A stretch of 64,000 nt of DNA from Paraburkholderia sp. CNPSo 3272. Lineage in GTDB: Bacteria > Pseudomonadota > Gammaproteobacteria > Burkholderiales > Burkholderiaceae. Shown in pieces: positions 1 through 9,127 of this stretch. The stretch spans positions 1 through 64,000 of the forward strand of contig NZ_JAMBPQ010000022.1 in assembly GCF_024206495.1 (NCBI RefSeq), in the 5' to 3' direction. The translations under genes and the position numbers were made by a program. How positions within the stretch are numbered: the stretch's first letter is position 1; each line of letters opens with the position of its first letter. Under the pieces are notes generated by a model, which searched no databases, had not been told where the DNA came from, and worked only from the letters and a program-made list of their open reading frames with translations.

Positions 1-249
1 GGCCATCGGTCGGGCCAATTGGTTGTTCGCAGGTTCACTGCGAGCGGGGCAGCGTGGCGCTGCGATCATGAGCCTGATCCGCTCGGCACAACTCAACGGG
101 CACGACCCGCACGCGTATCTCAAGGACATCCTCACGCGTCTGCCCACGCACAGGGCCAGCGACATCGCCGCGTTGTTGCCGCATCGGTGGCAACCGAAAC
201 CCACAATCGCCTAACCTCGTTCGTCAACACGGGATCGCTGGCCGCTTAC
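1..249 (+). mobile_element. 3' end of an IS66-family insertion sequence (5' part outside the window)
   Basis: The window opens inside an IS66-type element. It holds the last ~70 codons of the transposase and about 35 bp of downstream sequence ending near GGCCGCTTAC, which resembles the terminal inverted repeat of this family. The exact end and the target duplication cannot be fixed because the left end is missing. It marks the edge of the accessory region that follows. Confidence 0.65.
2..214 (+). CDS. IS66-family transposase (TnpC), C-terminal fragment
   Basis: The frame is open from base 2 to a TAA at 212-214 and gives about 70 residues. The pieces WLFAGSLRAGQR, AAIMSLIRSA and LLPHRWQP are typical of the very C-terminus of the IS66 TnpC transposase, the DDE-type enzyme of these elements. 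The N-terminal and catalytic parts lie upstream of the window, so I cannot tell whether the element is complete or active. No start codon is present. Confidence in the family is high from the conserved tail, but this is recognition by eye and not a search. Confidence 0.8.
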   Translation, partial: AIGRANWLFAGSLRAGQRGAAIMSLIRSAQLNGHDPHAYLKDILTRLPTHRASDIAALLPHRWQPKPTIA

Positions 250-480
250 CACTAGGTTCTTCGGTCAGTCGAAAATTCGTGGCCATCGCCTTGCGCATGC
301 GCATTTCCACTGGCGCTTTCAGTCGGCTGAGCCCATGCGGATCCCTGGGGCGCACGGTGTCGAGAGTCGGGCGCAGCCTGCACCGCAAGCAGTATAGAAG
401 CAGACCAAACTCACGCACCGCCGCTAGCACCTGCGTCATGACGAGCCCGCGCCCGGGTGCTTCGATGCCACTGCAGACGT
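250..480. other. Gap between IS66 end and acyltransferase gene; possible gene remnant
   Basis: No gene is clearly supported. A minus-strand frame through 260-480 stays open and ends with a basic, plausible-looking stretch (KAPVEMRMRKAMATNFRL). It has no convincing start and could be the remnant of a gene cut by the IS66 insertion. I do not recognise it. Confidence 0.3.
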
Positions 481-1635
481 TTAGCGTTCCCGCATGAGCT
501 TCGATTGGGTGTATGCGGGATTGGTGGCTAATCGGTTCCGCTGTACCAAGCGGTGAACAGCATTCAGCGCCGGCCTCTCGACCAACGTCCACGAGATGTA
601 ACCAGCAAGGAGCGCGAGCGGCAGAGAAACGAGGTTGCTTGGGTATGAAGTAATCGTTCGTGCGAAGTGGTTGAGGGACTGCTGAATCGGCCAGCCGTAA
701 ATGTAGACGCCGAAAGAATAGTCACCTGGGAGTACGACGCGGCGAAGCGTCGGTGATGCTGCGACAACCAGAACCAAATAAAACAATGCGACATATAGGG
801 CATACTCCTGGACTCGCGTTCCCTGAAGGATCGCAGCAGCGATCACAAGAAGAACCGTATAGCGGCCCCTGATAACAAGCAAGTCGCGCACTGCATATGC
901 CGCTACGCCAGCAAGGAAGAAAAGCCCCACCTTAAGAGCATCGGTGTAGTGGTCATCAGAAAAATACGGTACGGCTCGCGGCACTACTGCATGGAGCACC
1001 AGAATTGCCGCGATCGAGAGCCCGAGGCGAATTGGTGTGCGCAAAAAGCCTAGACAGCCAGCGGCAAGCACATATGTGTAACATGCGACTTCGGGGCCAA
1101 GCGTCCAGAGTGAACCAGCCGGCGCGGATGGGAGATGGTTTGAATTGAATACCCCTGGCAACAAATTGCACGAACGCAACGAAGGGAATACCCAAATCAG
1201 TGTCGAATTCTGGCCCAAATAGCAGTAAACGCTTTGTTGCTTAAAGTATTCTGACAGGGGCAGTATTGAAACGGCAGGACCTATAATAAATGAGAGCACG
1301 GCGATGCAAACGAACAGGCCAGGTAAGATACGCGCAAGGCGCATGAGTGCAAAACGGAATGGCGATCGATTTCGGTCAAAGCTCTGCGTTACAAGGATGC
1401 CACTGATAAAGAAAAATGTCCCTACTGATAGCGTTCCGGAAAAATTGCGCTCGACCAGCATCGTCACCGGCTCTTGATAACCACCGGTTGGGAACAGATA
1501 GAAAGAGTGCCCGAAGATAACCGCCAATGAGGCTATTAATCTGACAAGGTCGAAATTGTTCGATCCGCGGACGAGAATGTCGGCGAGCCTGAGGGATTGG
1601 CCTGGCGTCGTTGAAAACGTCGCAGCTTGTGGCAT
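481..1635 (-). CDS. Acyltransferase-3 family membrane protein (OafA/YrhL-like)
   Basis: A polytopic inner-membrane O-acyltransferase of the acyltransferase-3 family. These move acetyl or other acyl groups from the cytoplasm onto surface sugars such as O-antigen or exopolysaccharide. The start at 1635 gives about 384 residues, the usual family size. The frame stays open up to 1779, but those extra 48 codons do not look like the family. The N-terminal signature is intact: an Arg in LVRLIA, followed ten residues later by the His of VIFGHSF, then the membrane motif FFFISGILV and an Arg-rich loop (FALMRLARILPGLF). The C-terminal piece FGVYIYGWPIQQ is also typical. No good ribosome binding site is visible, so the start is tentative. 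It stands alone, and the target sugar cannot be told from sequence. It resembles the C-terminal half of the 1024-residue protein at 6053-9127. Confidence 0.85.
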   Translation of the reverse strand: MPQAATFSTTPGQSLRLADILVRGSNNFDLVRLIASLAVIFGHSFYLFPTGGYQEPVTMLVERNFSGTLSVGTFFFISGILVTQSFDRNRSPFRFALMRLARILPGLFVCIAVLSFIIGPAVSILPLSEYFKQQSVYCYLGQNSTLIWVFPSLRSCNLLPGVFNSNHLPSAPAGSLWTLGPEVACYTYVLAAGCLGFLRTPIRLGLSIAAILVLHAVVPRAVPYFSDDHYTDALKVGLFFLAGVAAYAVRDLLVIRGRYTVLLVIAAAILQGTRVQEYALYVALFYLVLVVAASPTLRRVVLPGDYSFGVYIYGWPIQQSLNHFARTITSYPSNLVSLPLALLAGYISWTLVERPALNAVHRLVQRNRLATNPAYTQSKLMRER

Positions 1636-2720
1636 GGCGGAAATTACATGGAAGAGCAGAATGGCCAGATGATACCAAATGCGAAAAGGCCCCACACACT
1701 GCGGAATGCGTGGCGCCTTGACCGGCCAGCGAAGAATAGACCAACGATGTCGGTGGCCGCCATTATATCGGAATTCCAAACAGATTCGGGCGAAATTCTA
1801 TCCGGCCCGTAGCCGATGGAATGCAATTGCGAAGTCGAGGCCCTTGATATCGCGATGCGCGGGGAAGCGCACTGCAATCGCGCGACAGGCAATCGAGCAA
1901 ATCTGCTGCTCGGCAGTCTCGACGGCTGGCCGATTGAGCCATGCTCTTACCACCAAACGAAATCATACCTTTCGTTTCAGCCCACCGAACACGCATTTTT
2001 GCGTGTAAACAATCTTTTCGGCAGGCTGAGCACCACTTCTGGGAAGATGAACACACGTTTCGGGCTCCCGAACACCAATTCCGGAATGTTCTGAAATCGT
2101 TCAAGTTCGAGCACACAGTGGTTGTTCATCTTCTTCTGGAAACCCTGTTCGACTTCAATTGAAGTCCGCTTTCGGGTTCGCCGAAATACGTAGCCAACGT
2201 TCCGACCACGCGACGGGCGACCTGCATTTCGGTTGCATGTCATGAATGCCAGAAACCTTTCGACATTGAAAGTTTACTTCTGACGCCGCTCAGTGAAATA
2301 GTTTCGGGTGATCGAAGAGCGTTGAGACGACAGCACGCACTCGCAGCGCTTCACTGTTGCCCCGGATCGACAGATCTTCAGAAGCTGCTCGGTGCAGTCG
2401 CTTGATTGCCTGTTGGTGTCACGAGGCATTCTAGCCGGGAAGACGCGCGACGCGCTGAGAGCAGAAAGAGCTCCATATGCTCACTTTTCTTGGTGCGTTG
2501 AGATGCGGAGTAGCCGCGGTCGACCTACGGGGCGCCCGTCACGACTATGGCACGGCTACCGTGTCATAGTCCGCCCAGTACGAAGGCTGGCGACGTTGAT
2601 GACAACGGGCACGGGTAGCGCGCGGCGAACGGTTTCTCGGCCAAAGGTAGCATCGGGGGCGCCGGACCACGGATTGCGAGTGATATCATCTCTAGTCTCC
2701 GTTTCCGCAACGAAATACAC
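1636..2720. other. Long intergenic stretch with no supported gene except a degenerate tandem repeat
   Basis: About 1.1 kb lies between the divergently transcribed acyltransferase and PhyH-like genes. I see no convincing gene. The stretch 1975-2195 is a degenerate 21-bp repeat array (separate entry). The part 2260-2720 has several short open frames without family likeness. The promoters of both flanking genes should lie here, but no clear -35/-10 pair can be picked. Confidence 0.5.
1975..2195 (-). repeat. Degenerate ~21-bp tandem repeat array with embedded palindromes
   Basis: Read on the minus strand, the stretch breaks into consecutive 20-21 bp units such as GTGTTCGGGAGCCCGAAACG, GTGTTCATCTTCCCAGAAGT, GTGCTCAGCCTGCCGAAAAG and GTGTTCGGTGGGCTGAAACG. 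These share GTGTTC at one end and a CCnnAA core. At least five units are clear and weaker ones extend to about 2195. Several units are inverted repeats: 1989-2006 is a 7-bp stem with a TTTT loop, 2059-2072 is a 6-bp stem, 2151-2166 is a perfect 16-bp palindrome and 2170-2186 is a 6-bp stem. One minus-strand frame reads the array as heptads (VFGSPKR, VFIFPEV, VLSLPKR), but I see no evidence that it is translated. Confidence 0.6.
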
Positions 2721-3545
2721 ATGTCAACCGGCGCCAACTTCAGTGTCTACGGCATTTCTTCGCGCATGCTGGCCGAAGACTCTATCGAAGAGGTCGCGGT
2801 CGAGCTCCGCGTAAATGGATACGCGATACTTGACAGCGGCTTTACCCCGGAATTCCTTGATGTTATCAAGGACGACCTAGAGCGCGTCTACAAGAGTCAG
2901 GCTCAGGAATTGGGGGGCGAGGACGAGCTTCTTCGAATGAAAGATGCGGACACCGCCAGATGTGTATTGTCATACGAGCCACGGTTCGTGGAAGTCGCCA
3001 CATCGCCGGCCCTGATGCGGCTTGCAACGAAGGTGCTTGGTCACGAGTTCGTGTTATTGCAACAGAACGGGATCATCAATCGACATGACCGCGCTAATCA
3101 ACAGGCAGCGTGGCATCGTGATCTAGCGTATCAGCATTGGACAAGCTCCAAAACGCTCGCTATCAACGCGCTACTGTGCCTCGACGATTTTACATTCGAA
3201 AACGGCGCGACCTTGGTATTACCCGGAACGCATCATATAGAAGAATTCCCAACCGAAAAGTTCGTATCCAAGTTTGAAAAGCAGATCGCAGCTCCCGCCG
3301 GATCGTTTTTAGTTCTGGATGCCATGTTGTTCCATCGAGCAGGCATTAACATGTCCAGCCGTGTGCGCAGAGCGGTCAATCACGTAATCGGGCTACCGTT
3401 TATGGCGCAACAAGTCGACATTCCATCCGCATTCGCTAGCACCGGCGCACCTGCGCCGAAGGACCCTGCGATCAGGAAATATCTGGGCTACAAATGGGCC
3501 CCAGCCGTCAGCGCTATCGATTGGAGAACGCGTCGAGTTCGCTAG
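2721..3545 (+). CDS. Phytanoyl-CoA dioxygenase (PhyH) family Fe(II)/2-oxoglutarate oxygenase
   Basis: A 274-residue protein with the features of non-haem iron, 2-oxoglutarate-dependent oxygenases of the PhyH family. These hydroxylate small molecules or lipids, and several act in secondary metabolism or polysaccharide tailoring. The iron-binding facial triad is visible as H132 and D134 (in AWHRDLAYQHW) and H205 (in MLFHRAGIN). An Arg cluster (SRVRRAVN, about 213-220) suits 2-oxoglutarate binding. The core LCLDDFTFENGATLVLPGTH is typical of the family. It stands alone between an acyltransferase and a methyltransferase that face other ways, so the context gives no substrate. No strong ribosome binding site precedes the ATG. 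Family assignment is secure; the substrate is unknown. Confidence 0.85.
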   Translation: MSTGANFSVYGISSRMLAEDSIEEVAVELRVNGYAILDSGFTPEFLDVIKDDLERVYKSQAQELGGEDELLRMKDADTARCVLSYEPRFVEVATSPALMRLATKVLGHEFVLLQQNGIINRHDRANQQAAWHRDLAYQHWTSSKTLAINALLCLDDFTFENGATLVLPGTHHIEEFPTEKFVSKFEKQIAAPAGSFLVLDAMLFHRAGINMSSRVRRAVNHVIGLPFMAQQVDIPSAFASTGAPAPKDPAIRKYLGYKWAPAVSAIDWRTRRVR

Positions 3546-3838
3546 ATGGCGCGATCAAATTCCCCGTGACACACTCTGCTGGACCGGCTGCTTGGCCGAA
3601 GGAGCCTGGTCTACTGCCCTTAGCTAGCTAGATGTTTTTCGAGAGGCGAATTTATCGTTCCGCGTAGCCCGACCTTGCCGAAGATGGCCGTGGCTGCGGG
3701 CTGTCGCGGGAATGGTGGTGAATTTCGTGGTCGCGAAACTTTGGATAATTCAGTGTCCGCTAAGGACGTCATCGCCCAGTCCCCACCGAGTGCCGAAACG
3801 CAAAAGCCTCACTCAGCCGATAAATTCGATACTGAGCC
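3546..3838. other. Gap between two convergent genes; nothing recognised
   Basis: About 290 bp separate the 3' ends of the PhyH-like gene and the methyltransferase gene. I see no gene and no clear terminator hairpin followed by a T-run. Confidence 0.4.
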
Positions 3839-4720
3839 TCATGCCCGCAATACCCGGCAATCCATGATGGGCTGTACTGCAACAGGAATCAACGCGGCGG
3901 CGGCTAGCAGACCCGTACGGTCCAACGCCGTGATTACCCAGCGAAGCAGCGGGCCCCTACGGGCTTGGAACAATCGGTCGGAAAGTGTGCGCCCAAGGAA
4001 CGTTTTGAAAGTAGCTCGATTGAACTCAACTTCTGTCTGCAGTTGCTGCCGACAGATCCGACGAACTTGTCCCACACTGATCCAGTTCAGCGACGCCCAC
4101 GTGCCATTTGGGTCGACAACATTTTTGGACTCAAAAATCCAGCGCGACATGACCTTCTCGGTCAATGACCGGCTCAGCAACGTGGGAATGTTGAAATGCG
4201 GTTCATACGGGAACGCATAGTTTGGGCATACGAAGCGATAAACGGTGCCCGGTTTCAGGGAAGCCCGTACTTTCTCCAATACCAGGGCGACATCCCTTAC
4301 ATGCTCCATCACATTTATCGAGAACGCGTAGTCGAAATGGTCCTGGATTTCCAAGTCCTCACCGGAAACCTGGAGAAGCGTCGGCATGATGCCCTGCTGT
4401 GACGCATAGCTGACAACGATCGACTGAAGTTCTGTAAAGTGCGAAAAGCCGCTACCCACGGGCTCGAGAGCGGTCACTGCGTAGCCATCCCGAACCAAGA
4501 TGCAACTGAGCATCAAAGAGCCTGCCCCGACCTCCAAAACTCTTGCCCCCCTCGGAAGTCCGGCGAGATCATCCTCGATCAACCCTCGGCCAAACCGCGC
4601 CTCCGCCGCATACTCTTCGAAGATCCCCAAGAGTTGCGGCGAAACTTCCTGAACAATATGACGAAGGTCGCGGAGACATAACTCTGCCGAATTGGGGTCC
4701 CACACCGTGCCCACGGTCAT
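3839..4720 (-). CDS. SAM-dependent class I methyltransferase
   Basis: A 293-residue protein whose N-terminal two thirds are a class I SAM-binding fold. The glycine-rich motif VLEVGAGS lies at residues 61-68, an acidic strand end at ALEP, and the motif FSINVMEHVRD is followed by LKPGTVYRFVCPN, as in many methyltransferases acting on glycans or small molecules. The C-terminal part is longer than a minimal methyltransferase and ends in a hydrophobic stretch (LLAAAALIPVAV) that could lie at the membrane. The start overlaps the stop of the upstream gene by four bases (ATGA), so the two are probably translationally coupled. The substrate is not deducible; a sugar or lipid-linked sugar is my inference from the coupling to a small membrane transporter. 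Confidence 0.8.
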   Translation of the reverse strand: MTVGTVWDPNSAELCLRDLRHIVQEVSPQLLGIFEEYAAEARFGRGLIEDDLAGLPRGARVLEVGAGSLMLSCILVRDGYAVTALEPVGSGFSHFTELQSIVVSYASQQGIMPTLLQVSGEDLEIQDHFDYAFSINVMEHVRDVALVLEKVRASLKPGTVYRFVCPNYAFPYEPHFNIPTLLSRSLTEKVMSRWIFESKNVVDPNGTWASLNWISVGQVRRICRQQLQTEVEFNRATFKTFLGRTLSDRLFQARRGPLLRWVITALDRTGLLAAAALIPVAVQPIMDCRVLRA

Positions 4721-5085
4721 CCTTGTGCCCCCACTGCGACACCAACGAGAATCAGTGCCGCCCCGAGCAACTTTGGTGTATTCATTGGCTCATCAAGCAA
4801 AGCAGCACTGCTCGCGACGACCATGAGGAAGGTTAATCCTTGATAGATCGGAAACGCCTGAGCAAGCGGTAACTTCGACACAGTACTTAGCCAAGCAAGG
4901 GAGCCCACGAGGCCCGCGACATATGCCGAGAGAATAAAAGGGTCAAGAAAGTAGCTCACGTACTTGAGCACACCGGTGTACTCCGCACCTGGTAGCCGAC
5001 CCAGATTCTCGATGCGCCACTTGACGATAACCTGGCTATATGCCACCAGCAAAACCGTCGGGAGAACGCGCACAACTACTTCCAT
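4717..5085 (-). CDS. Small four-helix membrane protein, DMT/EamA-like
   Basis: A 122-residue protein with four predicted membrane helices and the ending LGAALILVGVAVGAQG typical of the drug/metabolite transporter superfamily (EmrE, ArnE/ArnF and single-repeat EamA proteins). Proteins of this size work as dimers. ArnE/F-like members move polyprenyl-phosphate sugars across the inner membrane. It lies directly upstream of, and overlaps by four bases, a methyltransferase, and no other partner is nearby. A role as a small flippase subunit or exporter is an inference. The 5' region carries no obvious promoter. Confidence 0.7.
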   Translation of the reverse strand: MEVVVRVLPTVLLVAYSQVIVKWRIENLGRLPGAEYTGVLKYVSYFLDPFILSAYVAGLVGSLAWLSTVSKLPLAQAFPIYQGLTFLMVVASSAALLDEPMNTPKLLGAALILVGVAVGAQG

Positions 5086-6052
5086 TGGGATCCATCCGTC
5101 TAGAATTCAGTGCCCTCTACAATAGTACCGGGCCCTTGTACAAACGTGGTGACGGCCAGTGTTGGCCCCATAAAAGTGAACTGTACCATGCAAAGAGTTT
5201 GTGCGGCTGCCGATCACGGGCCGATCAGTCAGTAAAAGATGGGGCAAATTTATTGGTTTCTGAGTTTTCCTCGGACCAACCGTATTACTGGTAATACATC
5301 GGCAACGTATGGAAGGATTCCACCCAAAGAGGTGCCGAGCTAAAAGCGCAATCCGTCGCGTATTTCATAGCGTCATACGGATTGCTGCCTGCCCAAGGCC
5401 TCCGCGAACGTGTAACCGTCGTAGAATTGCCAGGGATCAAGCGCATGCCAACAAGCAGACCTCCTTGTGCGTCGTCGTGGTCAACAATCGCCATTTCCGT
5501 AACCGTTGTGTCGACAATAACGCGCTTCACGCCCGAGCCCTGGTCACGCCGGCACGCTTCTCCGCTTCTCCGCTTCTATCGTACGGCGCACAACTATTCA
5601 AGTCTGACTTCAGCCAGCCGCTTGCGCCAGGGTGTCAGGCTCGACGGGGCGATCGACGGCCCGGCCTGCAAATACGTCTCACCGGTGGACCTCTTCGTCG
5701 GACAGGTTAATTGCGTACTGCAGATACAGCAACAGTGCTCCGTCGATCAGCCTCGATGATGTCGCCGGTCGCCCTTTGCGCAACACACTAAGCGCTCGCG
5801 CAGCAGTTGCCGGACAAAATCTTGTTCCGGCACATGCATCTTCGGCCACATCTGCACCTCGTCAAAAAAACGCAGGATTCACGCGTTAATGTGCTTGGCT
5901 CCTGCAAACTCCACAACACCATTTCAGCTTTAAAGCACCGTCGCACGAGGCCCTGACGGTAATTCAAGGCAGACTGTTTAAAGGCCACAGTTTTCGAGGC
6001 CGAACTTCGTTTTTTTGCGAACGCCCTCAAACAGCGCTCTATATAACGAGGC
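5086..6052. other. ~970 bp gap containing a decayed IS5-family transposase
   Basis: Apart from the transposase remnant at 5380-5850 (separate entry) I see no gene. The stretch 5086-5300 and the AT-richer 5870-6050 hold nothing recognisable. Confidence 0.5.
5380..5850 (-). pseudogene. Decayed IS5-family transposase
   Basis: Pieces of an IS5-type (DDE) transposase are readable on the minus strand in the right order but broken. At about 5843 the frame reads MHVPEQDFVRQLLRERL and then hits a stop after HHRG. Further on come LLYLQYAINLSDEEVHR, a TGA, then EPDTLAQ. At 5530-5480 RVIVDTTVTEMAIVD is clear. A large internal deletion then joins this to LLVGMRLIPGN, and a one-base shift is needed to continue as YDGYTFAEAL. 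In-frame stops, a frameshift and a deletion make this non-functional. It shows past insertion next to the large membrane fusion gene. The assignment rests on recognised motifs, without alignment. Confidence 0.7.
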
Positions 6053-9000
6053 TTATTTGCCGATAGTCAGTGTCTCAATGTTGGATCTTTCGACGTGGTC
6101 GACGAAGCGACGCTCAAGGTATAGCCGTTTCGCCCCCGGCGTATTCAATATGTCATCACTCACCTTTGCAGTGGCGAGCCCCGGCTCGATCTGCGTCACA
6201 AGCCGGTGCCCATCTAGGACAACCTCGCTACCCCTAGGCGGAGTGCCGTCGACCCTTATCCATATTGCCGAATCGCCGTTCGGCTGAGGGTTGATTTTCT
6301 CGCCAACGCGGCTTTCAGTCGGCCCAAAGCTAACAATATTCACCGCAAGTGAGGACACTGGCACAAAAGTGTACCGCGCCGTCAGCACCTGCATGAGCAG
6401 GCAAATCAGTAATACCGTACCAATCCCGACGGCCCAACCGAGGCGCAGTGGTTTCGTGGCAAGAGGAGTCTCGCTGACGCTCTGCGCCACAAATTTGCCC
6501 AGCCAAATTGCACGGGACTCAATAAAGAACCAGCTCAGTTTGGCGAAGGCCAGGGCGACGGCAAGAGCCGTCAGGGTAAGCAAATAAGGGTTTATATCCG
6601 GGCCAAGGACTGTGAGGACAAGTTGCTGGGCCGGCCAGCCGTAAAGAAAAACGCCGTAGCTGAGGTCCTCCGACGGTCGGTATATTCGCCGGACGAACCG
6701 GGACTGCCCGAGGGAGACGATGACCCATATCGCCAACACAGACAACAGTGCTCCTTGAATCATGCCGCCTGAACTAATCATGAACAACGCTAGCACGATC
6801 CCCTGCCACAATGCGGGCCGAATCCATCCCGCGGCGCCATAGGCGATCAGGCCAACGAGAAACAGCGACGCCGCTGCCTGGGCATGCCCCGCCTCAAACA
6901 GCTCAAGCGGTAGGGCGCGAAGAAGTGCCGGAGCCGTAATCAAGGCTAGCGAGATCAACCCGCCAATGATCACGCGTCGGCGAGTTGACATCAAACCAAG
7001 CAGGCTCAAGCAGGCCGCCAGAGCATACATGACCGAAAGGAGAGGCAATGCATATACCGGTGCGTTGATAAAAGTCGACGCATGCTGCTCAAACACACCC
7101 GGAATGCCTGGAGTCAGGCGCAGTGCGCTGTTCTGAAGAATATAGTCGTAGACGCCGTCGAATAAAAAATAACGTTGAAGCGGCGCCCTACCTGAAAACA
7201 CACAGGCCAATATCGTAGTGACGACCAGACATACGAACAGTGCCGGCCATAGCCGCAAGGCACGCTTGCCGAGAAAATTGAAAATATTCGGATTACGATG
7301 CAAGCTCTGGGCTGCAAACAACCCGCTCAGGAAGAAGAGCGTCTGAATTGCAAGACTACCAACTGTCGTAAGAGGGAAAAGAGCGGCTGTTAAATAATCG
7401 ATGTGACCCTTCGCCCGAGTCAGCGCGAACGAATTGGAATAAATTACACTCACGGCCAGAACCAGCCGGATCAAAGTGTAACTGTTCTCGCGATCCCGGA
7501 TCGACTCAAGCAAGGATTGGGAGGGCCAAATAAAAGGCGTCGCCAAAGCTGGCACCGCACTCAAGCAGTAATATCTTTGCATGTAGTGAGCAAGCGCCAC
7601 CGCCAGCATGGGGAGCATGAACCAATAACTGACCTCCGAGAAGAAATTGGTGGAACCTTGGGGTACAGAAATAAGCATGCCTGGCGCCACCGAAACACCC
7701 AGGCAAATGAGCAACAACTCTACATCAAACAATCCTAAAGTCTTGATTTTATTGATGCAATCGCGGAATGACGATATACGCTCAAATGCCAGAACACGTA
7801 AAACAGCATAAATAATAAATGGACCAAAGAAAACTGCGGCCGAGGCGAAACGAAACCTATCGGGTACATTCTCCCGAAAGAAAGCAAACGGCCTCAGCAT
7901 TTCCATGAGTCCAGGACCACTATTCGAAGCCGCATCGCTTCTCGTGAGCCAAAGCCCAAAACACATGGGGGCGAGAATGGCGCAAAACGCGTACGCGCGC
8001 CGCCTCCAACCCCACGAGACTCGCAGGACACCGTACGCCATCACCCCAGCTACGACGAATGCCACACTGATCTTAAGGACACACAACACGCTGAGATACA
8101 GCGCGGCCATAACGTACCAAGTTGGATTATTAACTGAAACCCTTCCGTTGTGCGCAACCTCCAAGAGCCAAATACCCCCGACATATGCAACCAGCACGCC
8201 AAGTCCGAATGACTCGCTATGGAACACGTTATAGTAAATGCCACTTTGTCTTTGTATGTCCGGCGGAATGATTCCTACAAATAGCAGTGTAAATATTATC
8301 CAGAACCACACTCGCGGGATCCGGTCAGCGTCAACATGCGGGAAGTACACGGAAGCACGCCGTTTGAATGCCTCTACAAAGACCAGCAAAACGGTGATAA
8401 ATGCAGAACAGAACAGGAGCGGAAACGCAATTGAATAAAACCTCAAAGGATCTAGGCCTAAGGCAGTAGAGCCGCCCGCAACAAGATAATGACTTCCGAA
8501 ATGATATGGAAATGGGGTAATTCCGTCTACCCCCAAAGAGCCCACGCCATAAAAACGGAGCATGTTGACTATTGCCGATTGAAACAGAAGATCGACATGA
8601 GTCTTCCCCGCAAGAAGCGCCTCGTTTATCCACGGAGTCTTGTATCCGTCAACGTAACTAAGAAGAAACATCCAATAGCCGATTAGTGACCCGCAGCAGA
8701 CCGGCACAACGCCTCTTCTCCAACCCCCTGCGCAAAAAACAAATAATGATCGGGCACACATCAATGCAATAATCGTCATCGCGACCAGATTCTGCAACGG
8801 CGTCAGAAAAAGAGTGACTGGCACCACTACTAGTCCGGCTATTGTTGCCAGCGACAAGGGCATTTGTATCCAGCCTTCGAACCATCTGGACGACTCGAAC
8901 GTTACACAGATCCCGAGTAGGGCGGCGGCGGCGATTGAAGAAATTACATGGAGCAGCGGCCTCATACTGTCGCCGTGAAAAGCCGGATCCGCATAGCAAA

Positions 9001-9127
9001 AACACAAGGCAAGCGTAAATACAATTACCGCAGCAACGCACGCCAAATAAGCATCCGAGTTCTTTACGCGCGATTTCCTTGACACCTCTTCACACGTCCA
9101 ATGGTCTATTAATTCAGCGTTTCGCAC
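6053..9127 (-). CDS. 1024-residue membrane fusion: GT-C-like domain joined to acyltransferase-3 domain plus periplasmic tail
   Basis: This very large protein has many membrane helices. Residues ~25-540 form a polytopic domain with long loops (motifs YHFGSHYL at ~208-215 and GIYYNVFHSESFG at ~296-308). It recalls GT-C glycosyltransferases and O-antigen polymerases, and the 686-residue protein at 9745-11805 has a similar FYHYGVF motif. Residues ~545-905 are an acyltransferase-3 domain (LIRLVLAVSVIYSNSF, FFLSGLFAAQSL, GVFLYGWPAQQ). A last helix at ~910-930 leads to a ~95-residue periplasmic tail. The family's key His, ten residues after the Arg, is Asn here (R554, N565). The start overlaps the upstream 200-residue gene by 14 bases. 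A surface-glycan role is inferred from position and family; enzymatic activity of the acyltransferase part is doubtful. Confidence 0.75.
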   Translation of the reverse strand: MRNAELIDHWTCEEVSRKSRVKNSDAYLACVAAVIVFTLALCFCYADPAFHGDSMRPLLHVISSIAAAALLGICVTFESSRWFEGWIQMPLSLATIAGLVVVPVTLFLTPLQNLVAMTIIALMCARSLFVFCAGGWRRGVVPVCCGSLIGYWMFLLSYVDGYKTPWINEALLAGKTHVDLLFQSAIVNMLRFYGVGSLGVDGITPFPYHFGSHYLVAGGSTALGLDPLRFYSIAFPLLFCSAFITVLLVFVEAFKRRASVYFPHVDADRIPRVWFWIIFTLLFVGIIPPDIQRQSGIYYNVFHSESFGLGVLVAYVGGIWLLEVAHNGRVSVNNPTWYVMAALYLSVLCVLKISVAFVVAGVMAYGVLRVSWGWRRRAYAFCAILAPMCFGLWLTRSDAASNSGPGLMEMLRPFAFFRENVPDRFRFASAAVFFGPFIIYAVLRVLAFERISSFRDCINKIKTLGLFDVELLLICLGVSVAPGMLISVPQGSTNFFSEVSYWFMLPMLAVALAHYMQRYYCLSAVPALATPFIWPSQSLLESIRDRENSYTLIRLVLAVSVIYSNSFALTRAKGHIDYLTAALFPLTTVGSLAIQTLFFLSGLFAAQSLHRNPNIFNFLGKRALRLWPALFVCLVVTTILACVFSGRAPLQRYFLFDGVYDYILQNSALRLTPGIPGVFEQHASTFINAPVYALPLLSVMYALAACLSLLGLMSTRRRVIIGGLISLALITAPALLRALPLELFEAGHAQAAASLFLVGLIAYGAAGWIRPALWQGIVLALFMISSGGMIQGALLSVLAIWVIVSLGQSRFVRRIYRPSEDLSYGVFLYGWPAQQLVLTVLGPDINPYLLTLTALAVALAFAKLSWFFIESRAIWLGKFVAQSVSETPLATKPLRLGWAVGIGTVLLICLLMQVLTARYTFVPVSSLAVNIVSFGPTESRVGEKINPQPNGDSAIWIRVDGTPPRGSEVVLDGHRLVTQIEPGLATAKVSDDILNTPGAKRLYLERRFVDHVERSNIETLTIGK

